From Vibrio sp. B1FLJ16 (GTDB lineage Bacteria; Pseudomonadota; Gammaproteobacteria; Enterobacterales; Vibrionaceae), in assembly GCF_905175385.1 (NCBI RefSeq), contig NZ_HG992750.1, positions 558,001 through 622,000 of the forward strand: a stretch of DNA of 64,000 bases, given 5' to 3'. A program made the translations under genes and the position numbers. Below the pieces are notes generated by a model. It worked only from the letters and a program-made list of their open reading frames with translations. It had not been told where the DNA came from and made no database searches. This document shows, in pieces, positions 25,085 to 35,759 of the stretch (its first letter is position 1; each line of letters starts with the position of its first letter).

Positions 25085-26314
25085 ATGCTGATTAAACTTG
25101 CATGGCGGAACTTATGGAGGCAAAAGCGAAGGACGCTGCTGACAGCGACGGCATTGGCTTTAGTACTCTTTCTCTCCCTGATAACAAGAGCGTTCCAGGA
25201 AGGTAGCTATACATCCAACATAAAAAACGCCGCTAAGTTCTACACTGGTTTGATTCAATTACAAAATCCGGAATTCAGCGACTCTTCCAGTATTGATGAT
25301 GTCTTGCCCCAAAGCGAAGCTTTTATCTCTGTCGCGAAAGATAATCCCAGTATTGACGTCGTTCTGCCACGATTAGAATCTTTTGCCCTTGCGGCTAAAG
25401 ATGAGCGTTCTAAAGGAGCGTTAATTATCGGAGTTGATCCCGAAGCCGAAGATAAATACTCCGGTATCAGCAGTAAAATCGTTAAGGGGACTTATATCGC
25501 TTCGGGAGAGAACTCAGTGCTTGTTGGGTCAGGGTTAGCCCATTATTTGCATCTAGACGTCGGCGATGAGTTGGTCTTGTATGGCATGGGGTATCATGGT
25601 CAGACGGCTGCAGGGCTATATTTTGTTTCAGGTATTTTACATTTCCCTCTGCAACAGCTAGATACTCAACTGGTATACATGCCCCTTGATACCGCTCAAT
25701 CGTTATATTCTCTTGATAAACAAGTCACCGCCTGGGTGCTCAACGCGAAAAGCTTACGCAATTTGCCTAATGTCGTTGATCAGTTAAGCAGAGACTATGG
25801 TAAAGACGTTGCAGTTAAAGACTGGAAAGCATTATCGCCGGAGTTGTCGCAACAGATAGCTTTAGATAAAGCGGGCGGGATCTTTCTGATTTATATCCTC
25901 TATGGCATCGTTGGTTTTGGGCTGTTTGCTACTATTCTCATGACAACGTTAGAGCGACAAAGAGAGTTTGCCGTCATGCTCGCTACCGGGATGCTGAGAA
26001 GGCAGTTAATTTCCTTGATAACGATTGAATCGTTGTTCATTTCCGTTCTTGGGGTTCTGATTGGACTATGCATCAGTGCACCCGTTCTAGGCTACTTCTA
26101 CTTCAATCCAATTGAAATCACCGGTGAAGCCGCGCAGGTCATGTTGGAAACCGGTTTTGAACCCATCGTACCTGTATCAGTTGATCCCCATCTGGCACTG
26201 AATCAAATTCTGGTTGTACTCCTTATACTCTTCTTATGCCTCTTGTATCCGATGGTGCGTTTATTACGTTTACCGATTGCAAGTGGGCTAAAAGGAGGCG
26301 CTCATGTTGATTAA
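25085..26314 (+). CDS. ABC transporter permease, FtsX/MacB family (1)
   Basis: Inner-membrane permease of 409 aa. N-terminal LIKLAWRNLWRQKRRTLLTA and helix 1, a large periplasmic domain (about 45-255), then three C-terminal helices (about 260-395) including ERQREFAVMLATGMLRRQL, the FtsX coupling region that contacts the ATPase. It overlaps the second permease by 11 nt. Together with the second permease, the ATPase and the LolA-like protein it resembles a LolCDE-type extraction system; the cargo is unknown. Confidence 0.92.
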   Translation: MLIKLAWRNLWRQKRRTLLTATALALVLFLSLITRAFQEGSYTSNIKNAAKFYTGLIQLQNPEFSDSSSIDDVLPQSEAFISVAKDNPSIDVVLPRLESFALAAKDERSKGALIIGVDPEAEDKYSGISSKIVKGTYIASGENSVLVGSGLAHYLHLDVGDELVLYGMGYHGQTAAGLYFVSGILHFPLQQLDTQLVYMPLDTAQSLYSLDKQVTAWVLNAKSLRNLPNVVDQLSRDYGKDVAVKDWKALSPELSQQIALDKAGGIFLIYILYGIVGFGLFATILMTTLERQREFAVMLATGMLRRQLISLITIESLFISVLGVLIGLCISAPVLGYFYFNPIEITGEAAQVMLETGFEPIVPVSVDPHLALNQILVVLLILFLCLLYPMVRLLRLPIASGLKGGAHVD

Positions 26315-27540
26315 ATTGGCTTGGCGCAACTTATGGAGAAATAAGCTCAGGACGTCGATTATGATAGGGGCTATGGTGTTCGGCCTGATGGGTGTGGTTG
26401 CCATGATAGGTTTTATGAACGGCTTGGTTGATAGCATGATAAAAAAACGCGATTACCTGGCAAACCAGCCATTTGCAGATTCATCAAAGTGAATACCTGA
26501 TTAACCCTGAAATTAAAGAAATTATCCCAAACTCAGATGTAATTGCCACGACCTTAGCCAATCAACTTGACGTAAAGGCGGTGTCTGAGCGTTTTTTAGC
26601 AGATGGAATGATTGCTTCTGCGCGCAGTACACGTGGCATTCGTATCAATGGTATCAATATTGAACAGGAAGGACGAATTACGCCCCTTGCCAGACATATT
26701 CAGCAAGGAGAGTGGTTGAATGAAGAGGGGAAGAACCCGCTTTTGGTTTCCCAAAAAACTGCGCAAAGATTAAAGCTGCGTATCGGTTCTAAAGTGATTT
26801 TGACGCTTTCTGATATTAAGGGTGATGTTTCTGGTGCGGCTTTTCGTGTAAGAGGGATTTTTAAAACGCCGTCTACAACTTTTGATGACCGCAATGTTTA
26901 CGTTCGTAAAGCGGATCTGGAAAAAATAGCAGGGCTTGTAGGCGCTCATGAGATTTCCATCTTGCTCAAGTCAAACGACGAGAACGTTCTCGAACAAACC
27001 AGAGCTTTTACCCAGTCGTTACTATCTCAATCTATAGGTGACCAGCTTGTCGTAAGAAAGTGGCTGGAGATACAACCGTTGCTTTCTACTATGATGAGTT
27101 CGATGAACATCTCCAATCAGGTCATGCTGGTGGTGTTTGTATTAGCCCTGACTCTGGGAATTATCAATATTATGCTGATGTCGGTTTTCGAGCGAACGCG
27201 AGAGTTTGGAGTGTTGATGGCGGTTGGCATGCAGCAACATAAAATCCGCACATTGATTATTTTAGAGACCCTGTTTTTAGGCTTATCAGGTTGTGCTTTA
27301 GGCTTACTTGGCAGTGCTGTTATGCTAAAAATTCTGAGTATTACAGGTTTGTCTCTTAGCGGCTTGGCGGACGGGCTCGGAGCCTATGGCGTTGATACCT
27401 TGTTATTTCCCAGGGTGTCTTTTTCTGAATATCGAATGATCATTGTAGCAATTTTTGTTGCTAGCCTCTTTGCTGCTTTGTATCCGGCACGACAAATTCT
27501 CAAGCATCGACCAGTGGATGCCATGGCGGAGAAAACTTGA
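26304..27540 (+). pseudogene. ABC transporter permease, FtsX/MacB family (2), frameshifted at A7
   Basis: Reading from ATG 26304 stops at 26492 after 62 residues. The same protein continues without gap in the +1 frame to 27540. Removing one A from the run of seven at 26441-26447 restores a 411-aa permease (MIKNAITWQTSHLQIHQSEY across the junction), the same size as its 409-aa partner, with an N-terminal LIKLAWRNLWRNK, a periplasmic domain and the C-terminal ERTREFGVLMAVGMQ coupling region. Causes to consider: sequencing error, a real null mutation, slippage or phase variation. The rest of the gene shows no decay, which favours a recent or artefactual change. Confidence 0.85.
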
Positions 27541-28253
27541 TGACAATAAAACTCGAGCGGCTGACCAAAACATATAACCCTGAGAGTGATTTTCCGGTTC
27601 ATGCAGTTCAGTGCGTGGATTTGGAAATAAAACAGGGAGAGTTTGTTGCCATTATGGGACCATCTGGTTCAGGAAAAACAACGTTATTGAACATGCTGGG
27701 TGGAATTGATGCGCCGACATCCGGAAGAGTTGAGATAGATGGTTGCCTTATTTCAGAAATGTCGGAGAAAGAGCTGATTGCTTACCGAAGAGATAATATT
27801 GGCTTCATCTTCCAGGATTACAGTTTACTGCCCGTTTTGACGGCATTGGAAAACGTTGAGTTTGTCATGCAGCTGCAAGGAAAGACTGAGCGAGAATGTC
27901 GTGAACGCGCGACTTCTTTATTGGAACAAGTCGGTTTGTCTGAGCAGATAGATAAGCGACCAAGTAAAATGTCCGGAGGACAACAACAACGTGTCGCGGT
28001 AGCGCGGGCACTGGCTCCGAAACCACGTTTTGTTATGGCCGACGAACCAACAGCCAATTTAGATGCGAAAAGTACGGCTGAGTTGCTCGATATTATGGAG
28101 CAGCTTAGCGAGCAGGAGGGTACAACCTTCATCTTTTCTACCCATGATCCCAGGGTGATCAAACGCGCACATCGCATAATCGTTTTCGAAGATGGGCGCT
28201 TAGCGAGAGATTTTATTAATATCGGTAATACGGCAGAGAAAGCCCATGCATAG
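27540..28253 (+). CDS. ABC transporter ATP-binding protein, LolD/MacB type
   Basis: Cytoplasmic ATPase of 237 aa energising the two FtsX-type permeases. Seen: Walker A GPSGSGKTT (about 40-48), Q-loop FIFQDY, signature SGGQQQRVAVARAL, Walker B FVMADEPTANLD and H-loop STHD. The ATG overlaps the permease stop by 1 nt (TGATG), so translation is coupled. It ends 8 nt inside the next gene. Confidence 0.95.
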   Translation: MTIKLERLTKTYNPESDFPVHAVQCVDLEIKQGEFVAIMGPSGSGKTTLLNMLGGIDAPTSGRVEIDGCLISEMSEKELIAYRRDNIGFIFQDYSLLPVLTALENVEFVMQLQGKTERECRERATSLLEQVGLSEQIDKRPSKMSGGQQQRVAVARALAPKPRFVMADEPTANLDAKSTAELLDIMEQLSEQEGTTFIFSTHDPRVIKRAHRIIVFEDGRLARDFINIGNTAEKAHA

Positions 28254-29443
28254 ACGGACAGGTAAACCAAAGTTCAACGGGTCGTTGGCCGTCTCTTTTC
28301 TGGCATTGGTAAGCGCTCAAGCCATCGGGGCAGTTCCTGGTTTAGAAGCAGAAAAGTCCTGGGACTTAGATGGTTATGTCAAATATATGGCCACCTATAG
28401 CATTCCGGAAAAACAGAGCAACACGCTCGATCATCTTATTCACAACCGTTTTAATTTCGAATATCGCTTTTCTCCGAGCTGGCATATCAATATCGGCATC
28501 AGAAATCGCGCGCTGTGGGGTGATGCGCTGGATATTGAACAGTATCCACAGTTAGTGGCTCTGGATAACGGCTATTTCGACATAAGCAAAAATTGGCGTG
28601 AAGATGGCGTCATCCTGAACACTCAGATCGATCGACTCTATATTTCCTGGCAACAGGATGACTGGAGAGGGCTGCTCGGCCGATTCCGTGTTAATTGGTC
28701 TATGAATACGATCTGGAATCCAAACGATATCTATAACGCTTACTCTATTTATGATTTTGATTATGAAGAGAGGGCCGGAACCGATGCAGTTATGGCTAGT
28801 AAAACATTAGATTTTGCCAGTGGTATCGATTTAGTTTTTGCACCAGCTAAAAAACCGGCGAAAAACAGTCTGTCATTGCGCTATTTCGCTAATAAATCTG
28901 GCTGGGATTATCAGGTGATTGCCGGGCGCTCTAAACGGGATTTCGTGTTAGGAGCAGGCTTTGCAACGGACATTTATGAAGCTGGTATTCGAGGAGAGCT
29001 ATCATGGTTCGACCCCATTGACTCCCAGTTCGTAAGTGACAATACCGAAAGAACCATGGTCGGGAGCCTTGAAGCAGACTATAGCTTTGGAGGATCGCGC
29101 AGTTGGCTAGGGCGCGTTGCCTGGTTGTATATCTCTGAACCGCAGAAAGCGTTAAGCGCACTGGCTTACCTTAACTTGCCACTAGATGCCAAAACACTAA
29201 GTTTCACACAACATACTCTGTATACCGATATGAGCTTTGACCTTACCTCACTTAATCGTTTTACCGCCTCAATAAGTTATTATGATGATGGATCGTTTTT
29301 TTTCTGGCTTGTCGAATAGTTATTCACTTGCGACTGATTGGCAGTTGCTTACTGTTTTACAAAGCTTTAACGGAACAAGTGACAGCCTGTTTGGTGAAAC
29401 TCCGGCGGTTTTGTTGTACGCAAATATACGATACAGCTTTTAG
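28246..29443 (+). pseudogene. Outer-membrane beta-barrel protein of the ABC operon, frameshifted at T8
   Basis: A secreted protein (signal peptide ending near AQAIGA) with repeated amphipathic beta strands. The first frame ends at 29319. One base fewer in the T run at 29296-29303 continues the reading through LSNSYSLATDWQLL to the stop at 29441-29443 and ends in YANIRYSF, a perfect outer-membrane C-terminal motif. The intact length would be 398 aa. A barrel encoded with a LolA-like protein and a LolCDE-like ABC transporter suggests an envelope-spanning lipid or metabolite route. The exact family is not recognised. Confidence 0.78.
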
Positions 29444-29587
29444 AGCATGCTTCAGATTAGTCGTTGTATCTAAATAGTTTTATTAATAACAAATAAAACC
29501 TTGTTTTTAATCCATTTGTGTTACTTATATTTAATGTTTTTGTAAATAGCGTTATATTTGAGGTTCATCGTTTTCAGGAGTTTATGG

Positions 29588-31588
29588 ATGAACCTTACGA
29601 TTTCAGGGAAGTTGCAGCTGAGTTTTATGCTGCTTGCCGTACTTTTTATTACTTCTGCGCTCTTTACTTATCGCAGCATCACTACCGTAGAACAACATGC
29701 TTCTTCACTGCTTACGTCAGATCTACCGACAGTAGATACGAGTCGTGGTATTCAACAATCTGTTCAAGCGTCGCTGTCTTCCATTCGAGCATACATGTTG
29801 CTTGGCGGAGATGAAGTGGCAGCAGAACAACTCAGCCAGGATGTGCAAAATATTATCTCGTCGACAGATGAATCATTGCCGACTCTGCAAGCCTTGATTT
29901 CGGAGCAAGATTTTCTCGATATTCAAAGTCAGTGGCATGGCATGAAAGGCTTTTTAAATCAGCTGCTTGAACTTGGTCATAGTGACGAAAATTTACCTGC
30001 ACATAGCTTATTTACCAACGAAGCGGCGCCTATCGCTGAAGTGGCGCTCGATCAGATCCAAAGTCTGATAAATGAAGAGTCAGGAAACCTGTTTGGCGGT
30101 GATCGTAAACGACTTTTCAAAGTCTATGCAGACAGCTATACCTCACTTTCGAATGCCCTGTCAGCACTGCGTGACTTCCTTTTGTATGGACAAGAAGAAC
30201 ACCTCGATAAATATCGGGATTTGATCAAGTTCCATAATCAATCTGTTGAGGAGATTGAAGGGAAACTAGACAGGTTATCGGATAACGATAAATCACTGTG
30301 GTCATTGTTCAAGGAGATGCAGGGTCTGTATTTCCCGTTAGCTGAGCAGGTGATTACTTTGCGCCGCTCACCAGAATGGAATCAGTCAAACTTATTGATG
30401 GCAAATGAACTGTTACCTGCTGCAAATTCGCTGGACAAGAGCCTGGAAGCGATAGTAATGGCGCAACAGAATCGGGCGAATCAGAGTGGTGAAGGTATCA
30501 GCCAGTCCATTCAAAATGTACTGACATCAACGTTGATTGCTGCAGTACTTGTGATTGTGGCTGCCATCGCGAGTTCTAAATACATGGGGAACACGATTGG
30601 CCGCAGAGTCAGACAAGTGTCCGAGCGTGCAAAGACGATCGCCTCTGGAGATGTTTCCCAGCCGCCACTTAATGTTTCAGGTAAGGATGAGCTTGCTGTA
30701 TTGACTGAATCTATCAACCGCATGAACGAGTCGCTGGCCAACATTGTAGCCGGCGTAAGCGGTAAAGCGTCCCAGGTCGATATCAGCATGGGAGAACTTT
30801 TAGAGTCCGCACAGGTAACGTCGACTAATGTGGAGCAGCAGCAAACTAACATTGTTGAAATGGGACGTCAGCTTGAAGAGATAGCAACTGCAGCGCGGAA
30901 TACGTTGGCGCAAGCGCATCAGTCGGTTCAGAAATTGTCTGATTCTAAAGGTGAAATTGAGCAAGGTCGAGATGCGTTAGAGCAAAACAAAATCACGATG
31001 GACAGTTTGCATAGCAGCATAGAAAACGCGAGTTCTCGTGTTACACAACTAAGTAAAGAGAGTGAAGCGATAGGCCGGGTTACTGAAGTGATCGAAGGCC
31101 TGGCAGAACAAACCAATTTGCTAGCCCTCAATGCCGCGATCGAAGCGGCACGTGCAGGAGAGCAGGGGCGTGGATTTGCTGTTGTTGCAGATGAAGTACG
31201 CATGCTCGCATCGAGAACAACCCAATCAACGACAGAGATCAATAACATCATCAACGCTATACAGAGTTCAACGAACTTAGTTGTTGAAGAAATAGAGCAC
31301 AGTCAGTCGCTTGCAGAAACCGGTGCTGAACATATAGAGAAGGCGGTGAGTAAATTAGTCACAAGTACTGAGCAAATCAGTTCACTAAACGACCAGATGG
31401 CTGAACTAGCAGCTGCTGCGGAACAACAGTCACATGCAACGCAGTCAATTACTGGTTTAATGAATGATATTACTCACTCTGTGGATGAGGTATCGAGCAA
31501 CAGCCAGCATGCTTCTGACACTTCTCTACAGGTCAAAGAGCAGGTGACAGAGCTTAACCAGCAAATGGCCGCATTTAAAACCGCTTAA
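29588..31588 (+). CDS. Methyl-accepting chemotaxis protein
   Basis: Transmembrane chemoreceptor of 666 aa. Helix 1 at about 8-30, a periplasmic helical sensor domain (about 31-310) that keeps a repeated LL...S pattern, helix 2 (about 318-340), a HAMP domain ([22 protein letters not shown]...[19 protein letters not shown]), and a signalling domain with [26 protein letters not shown] near 510-540. The start is ATG 29588 with AGGAG 8 nt upstream; a TTG at 29558 lacks a site. The ligand is unknown. No CheB/CheR-tethering pentapeptide is seen. Confidence 0.95.
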   Translation: MNLTISGKLQLSFMLLAVLFITSALFTYRSITTVEQHASSLLTSDLPTVDTSRGIQQSVQASLSSIRAYMLLGGDEVAAEQLSQDVQNIISSTDESLPTLQALISEQDFLDIQSQWHGMKGFLNQLLELGHSDENLPAHSLFTNEAAPIAEVALDQIQSLINEESGNLFGGDRKRLFKVYADSYTSLSNALSALRDFLLYGQEEHLDKYRDLIKFHNQSVEEIEGKLDRLSDNDKSLWSLFKEMQGLYFPLAEQVITLRRSPEWNQSNLLMANELLPAANSLDKSLEAIVMAQQNRANQSGEGISQSIQNVLTSTLIAAVLVIVAAIASSKYMGNTIGRRVRQVSERAKTIASGDVSQPPLNVSGKDELAVLTESINRMNESLANIVAGVSGKASQVDISMGELLESAQVTSTNVEQQQTNIVEMGRQLEEIATAARNTLAQAHQSVQKLSDSKGEIEQGRDALEQNKITMDSLHSSIENASSRVTQLSKESEAIGRVTEVIEGLAEQTNLLALNAAIEAARAGEQGRGFAVVADEVRMLASRTTQSTTEINNIINAIQSSTNLVVEEIEHSQSLAETGAEHIEKAVSKLVTSTEQISSLNDQMAELAAAAEQQSHATQSITGLMNDITHSVDEVSSNSQHASDTSLQVKEQVTELNQQMAAFKTA

Positions 31589-31603
31589 ACGAAGCTGATT
31601 ATC

Positions 31604-31649
31604 GCCCAACCATTACTCTATCGAGTATCACATGGTTGGGCTTTTTTTT
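31604..31649 (+). terminator. Terminator of the chemoreceptor gene
   Basis: A long stem (GCCCAACCAT with ATGGTTGGGC, inner TACTC with GAGTA) is followed by seven to eight T. Confidence 0.92.
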
Positions 31650-31813
31650 ATCGTTTCCTTAATCTCTCGATATCAATCACTTTTGATCTATTGAATTTGG
31701 TTATCAAAGCTATAGCTAAAACCGAATTTCCTTACTCAGTGCACCGATTTAATATAACTCCATCAGCAGCGAACACTGCAAAATAAGTTTTAACGTATTA
31801 CCAGGAGCAAGAT

Positions 31814-32290
31814 ATGAGTACACAAGTAAGCCTAATTGGTCTGGATCGCGAACATTCTGAACAACTAGCACAACAGTTGAATCAACTACTTGCCCACTAC
31901 CAAGTGTTGTACATGAACACACGTGGTTACCACTGGAACATCAAAGGGCATCAATTCTTTGAGCTACATGTAAAATTTGAAGAAATCTACACCGACCTGC
32001 AAGTAAAAATTGATGAACTGGCAGAACGTATTTTGACCTTGGGTTATACCCCAGCACATGCCTTCAGTCACTATCTGGAATCCAGTGAGATTCGTGAGCA
32101 TCAAAATGCAACCTCCGGAGATGAATGTGTTAAAGGCCTTGTCGATGGTTTTAGCGTTCTCCTTCTCAAGCAGCGTGACATTCTATTCAACGCAGGAGAA
32201 GCGGATGATGAAGGTACAGCTGCATTAATGGGCGATTATATTCGTGAACAAGAAAAACTGATGTGGATGCTTAACGCTTATCTGCAGTAA
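31814..32290 (+). CDS. dps: Dps-family ferritin-like protein
   Basis: Forms a 12-subunit shell that oxidises Fe(II) with peroxide and protects DNA. The 158-aa protein has the inter-subunit ferroxidase ligands in NTRGYHWNIKG (His), FFELHVKFEEIYTDLQVKIDELAER (His/Asp/Glu). The N-terminal tail is short and only weakly basic, so DNA binding may be weak. The ribosome site CAGGAGC lies upstream. Oxidative or stationary-phase control is usual for the family but no box was identified. Confidence 0.95.
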   Translation: MSTQVSLIGLDREHSEQLAQQLNQLLAHYQVLYMNTRGYHWNIKGHQFFELHVKFEEIYTDLQVKIDELAERILTLGYTPAHAFSHYLESSEIREHQNATSGDECVKGLVDGFSVLLLKQRDILFNAGEADDEGTAALMGDYIREQEKLMWMLNAYLQ

Positions 32291-32315
32291 GGAAAAAGAA
32301 TCGGGAAATAAGATC

Positions 32316-32345
32316 AAAAGAGCACTTAGGTGCTCTTTTTTTTTT
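32316..32345 (+). terminator. Terminator of dps
   Basis: AAAAGAGCAC-ttag-GTGCTCTTTT followed by a continuous T run; it is nearly symmetric and could serve the convergent HAD gene. Confidence 0.94.
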
Positions 32346-32360
32346 CGTTTGTTCGCCTGG

Positions 32361-32984
32361 TTAGTAATCTTGGCGTTGTAGGGACGATTGAAAGTAATTT
32401 AATAAATCACTGAGTTCTTTTACTGAGAGTGATGCCGAGTTAGCGAAGTCTGATACGTTACCATGGTGGACGAGACAAGAAGGCATCTTTGCATTGTAAG
32501 CCGCCTGCAAATCGTATAGGAAGTCACCAACATAAAGGACTTCATGCGGCATCAGACGCCAGTCTTTTGCTAATATCTGCAACGATAATGGATCGGGTTT
32601 AGGCGGGTAGCACTCACGTGTAATAACGCGTTCAACCTCAATTTGGTTATGTTCGAGTTTTCGCTGTGTTGCAATTTGGCAATTACGCGTAACGATTGCT
32701 GTTCTGATATTTTCTTTATCTAAGTAAGCCAGTATGTCGTGACATCCGAGCATCGGTGACGACTGTTCGGCATCAGAAATCTCATGATCAAAAATTACGT
32801 TATGGGCGTGCTCTTGATGATGCGGGTGTTCTAACTTTTCAACAAACTCCAGTAAGTCTTCAGACTGTGGGCAACCAAGCTGTTGGCGCAGCGTCTTGAA
32901 ATCCATGTCCGAACTCACAAGTGTATTATCGAGATCGAAAATCACGGCTTTAATGCCATTTACGACTAGTGGGAACGGAATCAT
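32361..32984 (-). CDS. HAD-superfamily hydrolase (phosphoglycolate phosphatase-like)
   Basis: Cytoplasmic phosphatase of 207 aa. Motif I is FDLDNTLV (nucleophile Asp17, acid/base Asp19), a small alpha-helical cap follows, motif II is the VTRNC region, and motif III is KPDPLSLQ...VGDFLYDLQAA. Chemistry on small phosphorylated metabolites is expected; the substrate is not predictable. The start is the ATG at 32984, with GAGGT upstream. It lies 54 bp past the sugar dehydrogenase start on the same strand in the opposite order, so co-transcription (dehydrogenase downstream) is possible only in reverse and not supported. Confidence 0.9.
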   Translation of the reverse strand: MIPFPLVVNGIKAVIFDLDNTLVSSDMDFKTLRQQLGCPQSEDLLEFVEKLEHPHHQEHAHNVIFDHEISDAEQSSPMLGCHDILAYLDKENIRTAIVTRNCQIATQRKLEHNQIEVERVITRECYPPKPDPLSLQILAKDWRLMPHEVLYVGDFLYDLQAAYNAKMPSCLVHHGNVSDFANSASLSVKELSDLLNYFQSSLQRQDY

Positions 32985-33038
32985 TGTGACCTCATGAATG
33001 CTATTTAAGATATTTTAAAAACCTAAGCCCAGTTTGGT

Positions 33039-34115
33039 TTATTTCTGCTCGAGACGAAAGATCTTTCCCGAGTCGGTTGAAAAGTAGAGATAACCATCAG
33101 GGCTGATGGTGATGTCCCTGATTCGCTCTCCAAGGTCTTCCATCAGGCGTTGATACTCGGTGAGTTCTCCATCTTCGACAGACACCACATTGATATGGGT
33201 AAGCTTTAGTGCCCCAGCCACAATTTTTCCGTCGAGATCCGGATATTTGCCCCCACGATATAGGACTAAGTTACTTGGTGCGATAGAAGGTATATAGACC
33301 AGTTTTGGATCTTCCATTTCAGGTAAGGACTTTGCCTCACCGACATCCAGCGGTCCCCAATACTCTTTCCCTTGAGAGACTCGTGCCCAGCCATAGTTGC
33401 TGCCCTTTTTAATCAGGTTTATTTCATCACCGCCTCTGGGGCCGTGTTCGATAGACCATAATTGATGGGTTGCTTCATCGTAAAATAAACCCTGTGGGTT
33501 ACGGTGGCCATAACTCCAGATTTCAGGACGGGCATCAGTGCTTTTGAAAGGATTATCTGCGGGAACACTGCCGTCCAGATTTAGGCGTAAGATGGAACCT
33601 GCGTGAGTTTGCCGGTTTTGTCCGTTGTCGAGCTCACCACGGTCTCCAATCGAGAAATAAACTTTATCGTCAACAAACGCAATACGGCTTCCGAAATGCC
33701 TTCCGGTATCAGTAACCGCATCAGCGACCAAAAGATCGTTCCAGTTGACTAACTTGTTATTTTCGAGAGTTGCTGTCGCCAGAGCGACAGTATTTCCTTC
33801 GCTGGTACGTTTACTGTAAGTAAAGAAAAGCTGTGGGCGAATCTTGTCTGCATTTGGTGCAAGAGCAACATCTAATAAGCCTGCCTGACCAGAGGTATTG
33901 ACATCAGAGACGGAATATAACTTTGTGCGTTTACCTGACTCAATATTGAGTAGTGAAATCGTGCCATTCTTTTCGTTAACCACAACCTCTTTTGAGTTAA
34001 GAAACTCTATTCCCCAAGGGATTTGGAATCCGTTTGCGATTTCCTTTGCTTCGTATTGAGCGCAGAGAGCGGTAAGCGGTAAACAAGCTAGCAGAGTGGT
34101 GATGACAGTTCTCAT
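33039..34115 (-). CDS. PQQ-dependent aldose sugar dehydrogenase (soluble, Asd/YliI type)
   Basis: Periplasmic six-bladed beta-propeller that oxidises aldoses with PQQ. The 358-aa precursor begins with a signal peptide (about 1-19, ending ALCA). Seen: FQIPWGIEFL, GRHFGSRIAF with the catalytic-site His, IGDRGELDNGQNRQTHAGSILRLNLDGSVP, and SYGHRNPQGLFYDE...EHGPRGGDEINLI, all typical of E. coli YliI. The start at 34115 is set by GGAAGGAACC upstream and by the signal peptide. PQQ binding is inferred; PQQ synthesis genes are not in the window. Confidence 0.92.
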   Translation of the reverse strand: MRTVITTLLACLPLTALCAQYEAKEIANGFQIPWGIEFLNSKEVVVNEKNGTISLLNIESGKRTKLYSVSDVNTSGQAGLLDVALAPNADKIRPQLFFTYSKRTSEGNTVALATATLENNKLVNWNDLLVADAVTDTGRHFGSRIAFVDDKVYFSIGDRGELDNGQNRQTHAGSILRLNLDGSVPADNPFKSTDARPEIWSYGHRNPQGLFYDEATHQLWSIEHGPRGGDEINLIKKGSNYGWARVSQGKEYWGPLDVGEAKSLPEMEDPKLVYIPSIAPSNLVLYRGGKYPDLDGKIVAGALKLTHINVVSVEDGELTEYQRLMEDLGERIRDITISPDGYLYFSTDSGKIFRLEQK

Positions 34116-34201
34116 GGTTCCTTCCAATATCGACATCGTCGGTTAATATAACCTAACATCAGATAGACAAGTTTGTCAGGAAATCTACTGTATACAGATG
34201 T

Positions 34202-34230
34202 AAAAAAATCCCCGATGCAGGATCGGGGAT
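34202..34230 (-). terminator. Terminator of the alcohol dehydrogenase gene
   Basis: ATCCCCGAT and ATCGGGGAT pair around a 5-nt loop and are followed on the minus strand by a T-run of about seven. Confidence 0.92.
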
Positions 34231-34279
34231 TTCTAGGTTCAATAGACACTAATCTATCAGGAAAAGTTTCTCTTAAGCG

Positions 34280-35428
34280 TTACATTGCCGCTTCAAAGAT
34301 TGCACAGATTTCTTCATGCGTAGCTTGTTTAGGGTTTGTGAAACCACAAGCATCTTTTAGCGCGTTGTCTGCAAGTGTAGGGATGTCTTCTAGCTTAGCA
34401 CCAAGCTCTTTGATACCAGCAGGGATACCTACATCTTTCGCTAGTTCAACAATTGCATCAATCGCTGCTGCTGCGCCTTGCTCAGCAGACATACCTTCAA
34501 CATTAACACCCATTGCTTTTGCCACATCAGCCAGACGCTCAGGACATACTTGTGCGTTGTAGCGCTGTACGTGAGGAAGCAGAATTGCGTTACATACGCC
34601 ATGTGGTAGATCGTAGAAACCACCTAGTTGGTGCGCCATTGCGTGAACGTAACCCAGCGACGCGTTATTAAATGCCATACCCGCCATGAACTGTGCGTAT
34701 GCCATTTGCTCACGTGCTTCTAAGCTTTCGCCATTTTTCACAGCTGTGCGCAGGTGTGCTTGAATCAGTTCAATCGCTTTGATCGCTACCGCGTCAGTGA
34801 TTGGTGTTGCGCCAATTGATACATAAGCTTCAATCGCGTGAGTCAGAGCGTCCATACCCGTAGCCGCAGTTAGTGAAGCAGGCTTAGCAAGCATCAATTC
34901 TGGGTCGTTAACAGAGATAAGTGGAGTAGTGTGCTTATCTACGATAGCCATTTTAATGTGGCGCTCTTCATCTGTGATGATACAGAAACGTGTCATCTCA
35001 GATGCTGTACCAGCCGTTGTATTAATCGCGATAAGTGGCAGCATTGGTTTTGGCGACTGATCTACACCTTCGTAGTCTCCAATTTGGCCACCGTTTGACG
35101 CTACGAGTGCGATACCTTTTGCACAATCGTGTGGAGAGCCACCACCAAGTGAGATTACGAAATCACAGTCATTTTCTTTTAAAAGTGCTAAGCCATCGTT
35201 AACGTTAGTGATTGTTGGGTTAGGTTGAGTACCATCAAATACAACCGTTGGTACATTTCTTTCGTTAAGAAGTGCTTGTACCTGTTCTACTACGCCGATT
35301 TGGTTAAGGATTTTATCTGTTACGATCAAACCTTTTTTGAAACCTTGTGATTGAATACTGTTCGCCGCGTCTTTCAGGCAGCCAGCACCCATCAGGTTTA
35401 CCGTAGGGATAAAAAATGCAGTTGTCAT
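34280..35428 (-). CDS. Iron-containing alcohol dehydrogenase (YiaY/AdhB type)
   Basis: NAD-dependent, Fe(II)-containing alcohol dehydrogenase, 382 aa (family usual 380-390). Rossmann-like N-terminal half with [11 protein letters not shown] and [13 protein letters not shown], and an all-helical C-terminal half with the iron ligands in [13 protein letters not shown] (Asp/His), [16 protein letters not shown] (two His). It is transcribed alone, with a 330-bp upstream region that includes tight palindromes at 35570-35595. The substrate is probably a short-chain alcohol or lactaldehyde-like diol. Confidence 0.94.
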   Translation of the reverse strand: MTTAFFIPTVNLMGAGCLKDAANSIQSQGFKKGLIVTDKILNQIGVVEQVQALLNERNVPTVVFDGTQPNPTITNVNDGLALLKENDCDFVISLGGGSPHDCAKGIALVASNGGQIGDYEGVDQSPKPMLPLIAINTTAGTASEMTRFCIITDEERHIKMAIVDKHTTPLISVNDPELMLAKPASLTAATGMDALTHAIEAYVSIGATPITDAVAIKAIELIQAHLRTAVKNGESLEAREQMAYAQFMAGMAFNNASLGYVHAMAHQLGGFYDLPHGVCNAILLPHVQRYNAQVCPERLADVAKAMGVNVEGMSAEQGAAAAIDAIVELAKDVGIPAGIKELGAKLEDIPTLADNALKDACGFTNPKQATHEEICAIFEAAM

Positions 35429-35569
35429 ATGGATTGCTCCGTCGTTTCTTTTAAAAGTTGTAACTCATTTGAATTTACTGTCGCATACCCTTCTCCGGTA
35501 CCAAGTTGATCTAGGACAAGTTACATCGGTGAGGGAGACTTTCATCGAAATAAGTGTGACAGCGATCTC

Positions 35570-35595
35570 GTTACACGCTATATCGGTGTAACACC
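35570..35595. promoter_or_regulatory. Palindromic operator candidates upstream of the alcohol dehydrogenase
   Basis: GTTACAC-N9-GTGTAAC (35570-35592) overlaps a second perfect palindrome GGTGTAACACC (35585-35595). They lie about 140-165 bp upstream of the dehydrogenase start and are likely a binding site for an unidentified dimeric regulator. The rest of the gap 35429-35759 holds no ORF. Confidence 0.45.
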
Positions 35596-35690
35596 AATAT
35601 AACTTAGTCGAAATACTAATTTAATGGCTTAAAAGAATGTTAAAAATTGGGATCTATTGATGATTTGTATCTAATCTAGACCAAAGTATA

Positions 35691-35727
35691 AGAAAACCCC
35701 ATTGATATTATATTTGTCAATGGGGTT
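35691..35727 (-). terminator. Terminator of elbB
   Basis: Perfect 11-bp arms (AACCCCATTGA / TCAATGGGGTT) with a short T-run on the minus strand. Confidence 0.8.
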
Positions 35728-35759
35728 GAGATTTTTGTATATAAGTTATCTATCAATAA

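Noticed and set aside
26436..26492. Programmed -1 frameshifting in the permease (A AAA AAA slippery site)
   Set aside because: The continuation needs a +1 shift, not -1, and no downstream stem or Shine-Dalgarno-like stimulator is clear. Loss of one A fits better.
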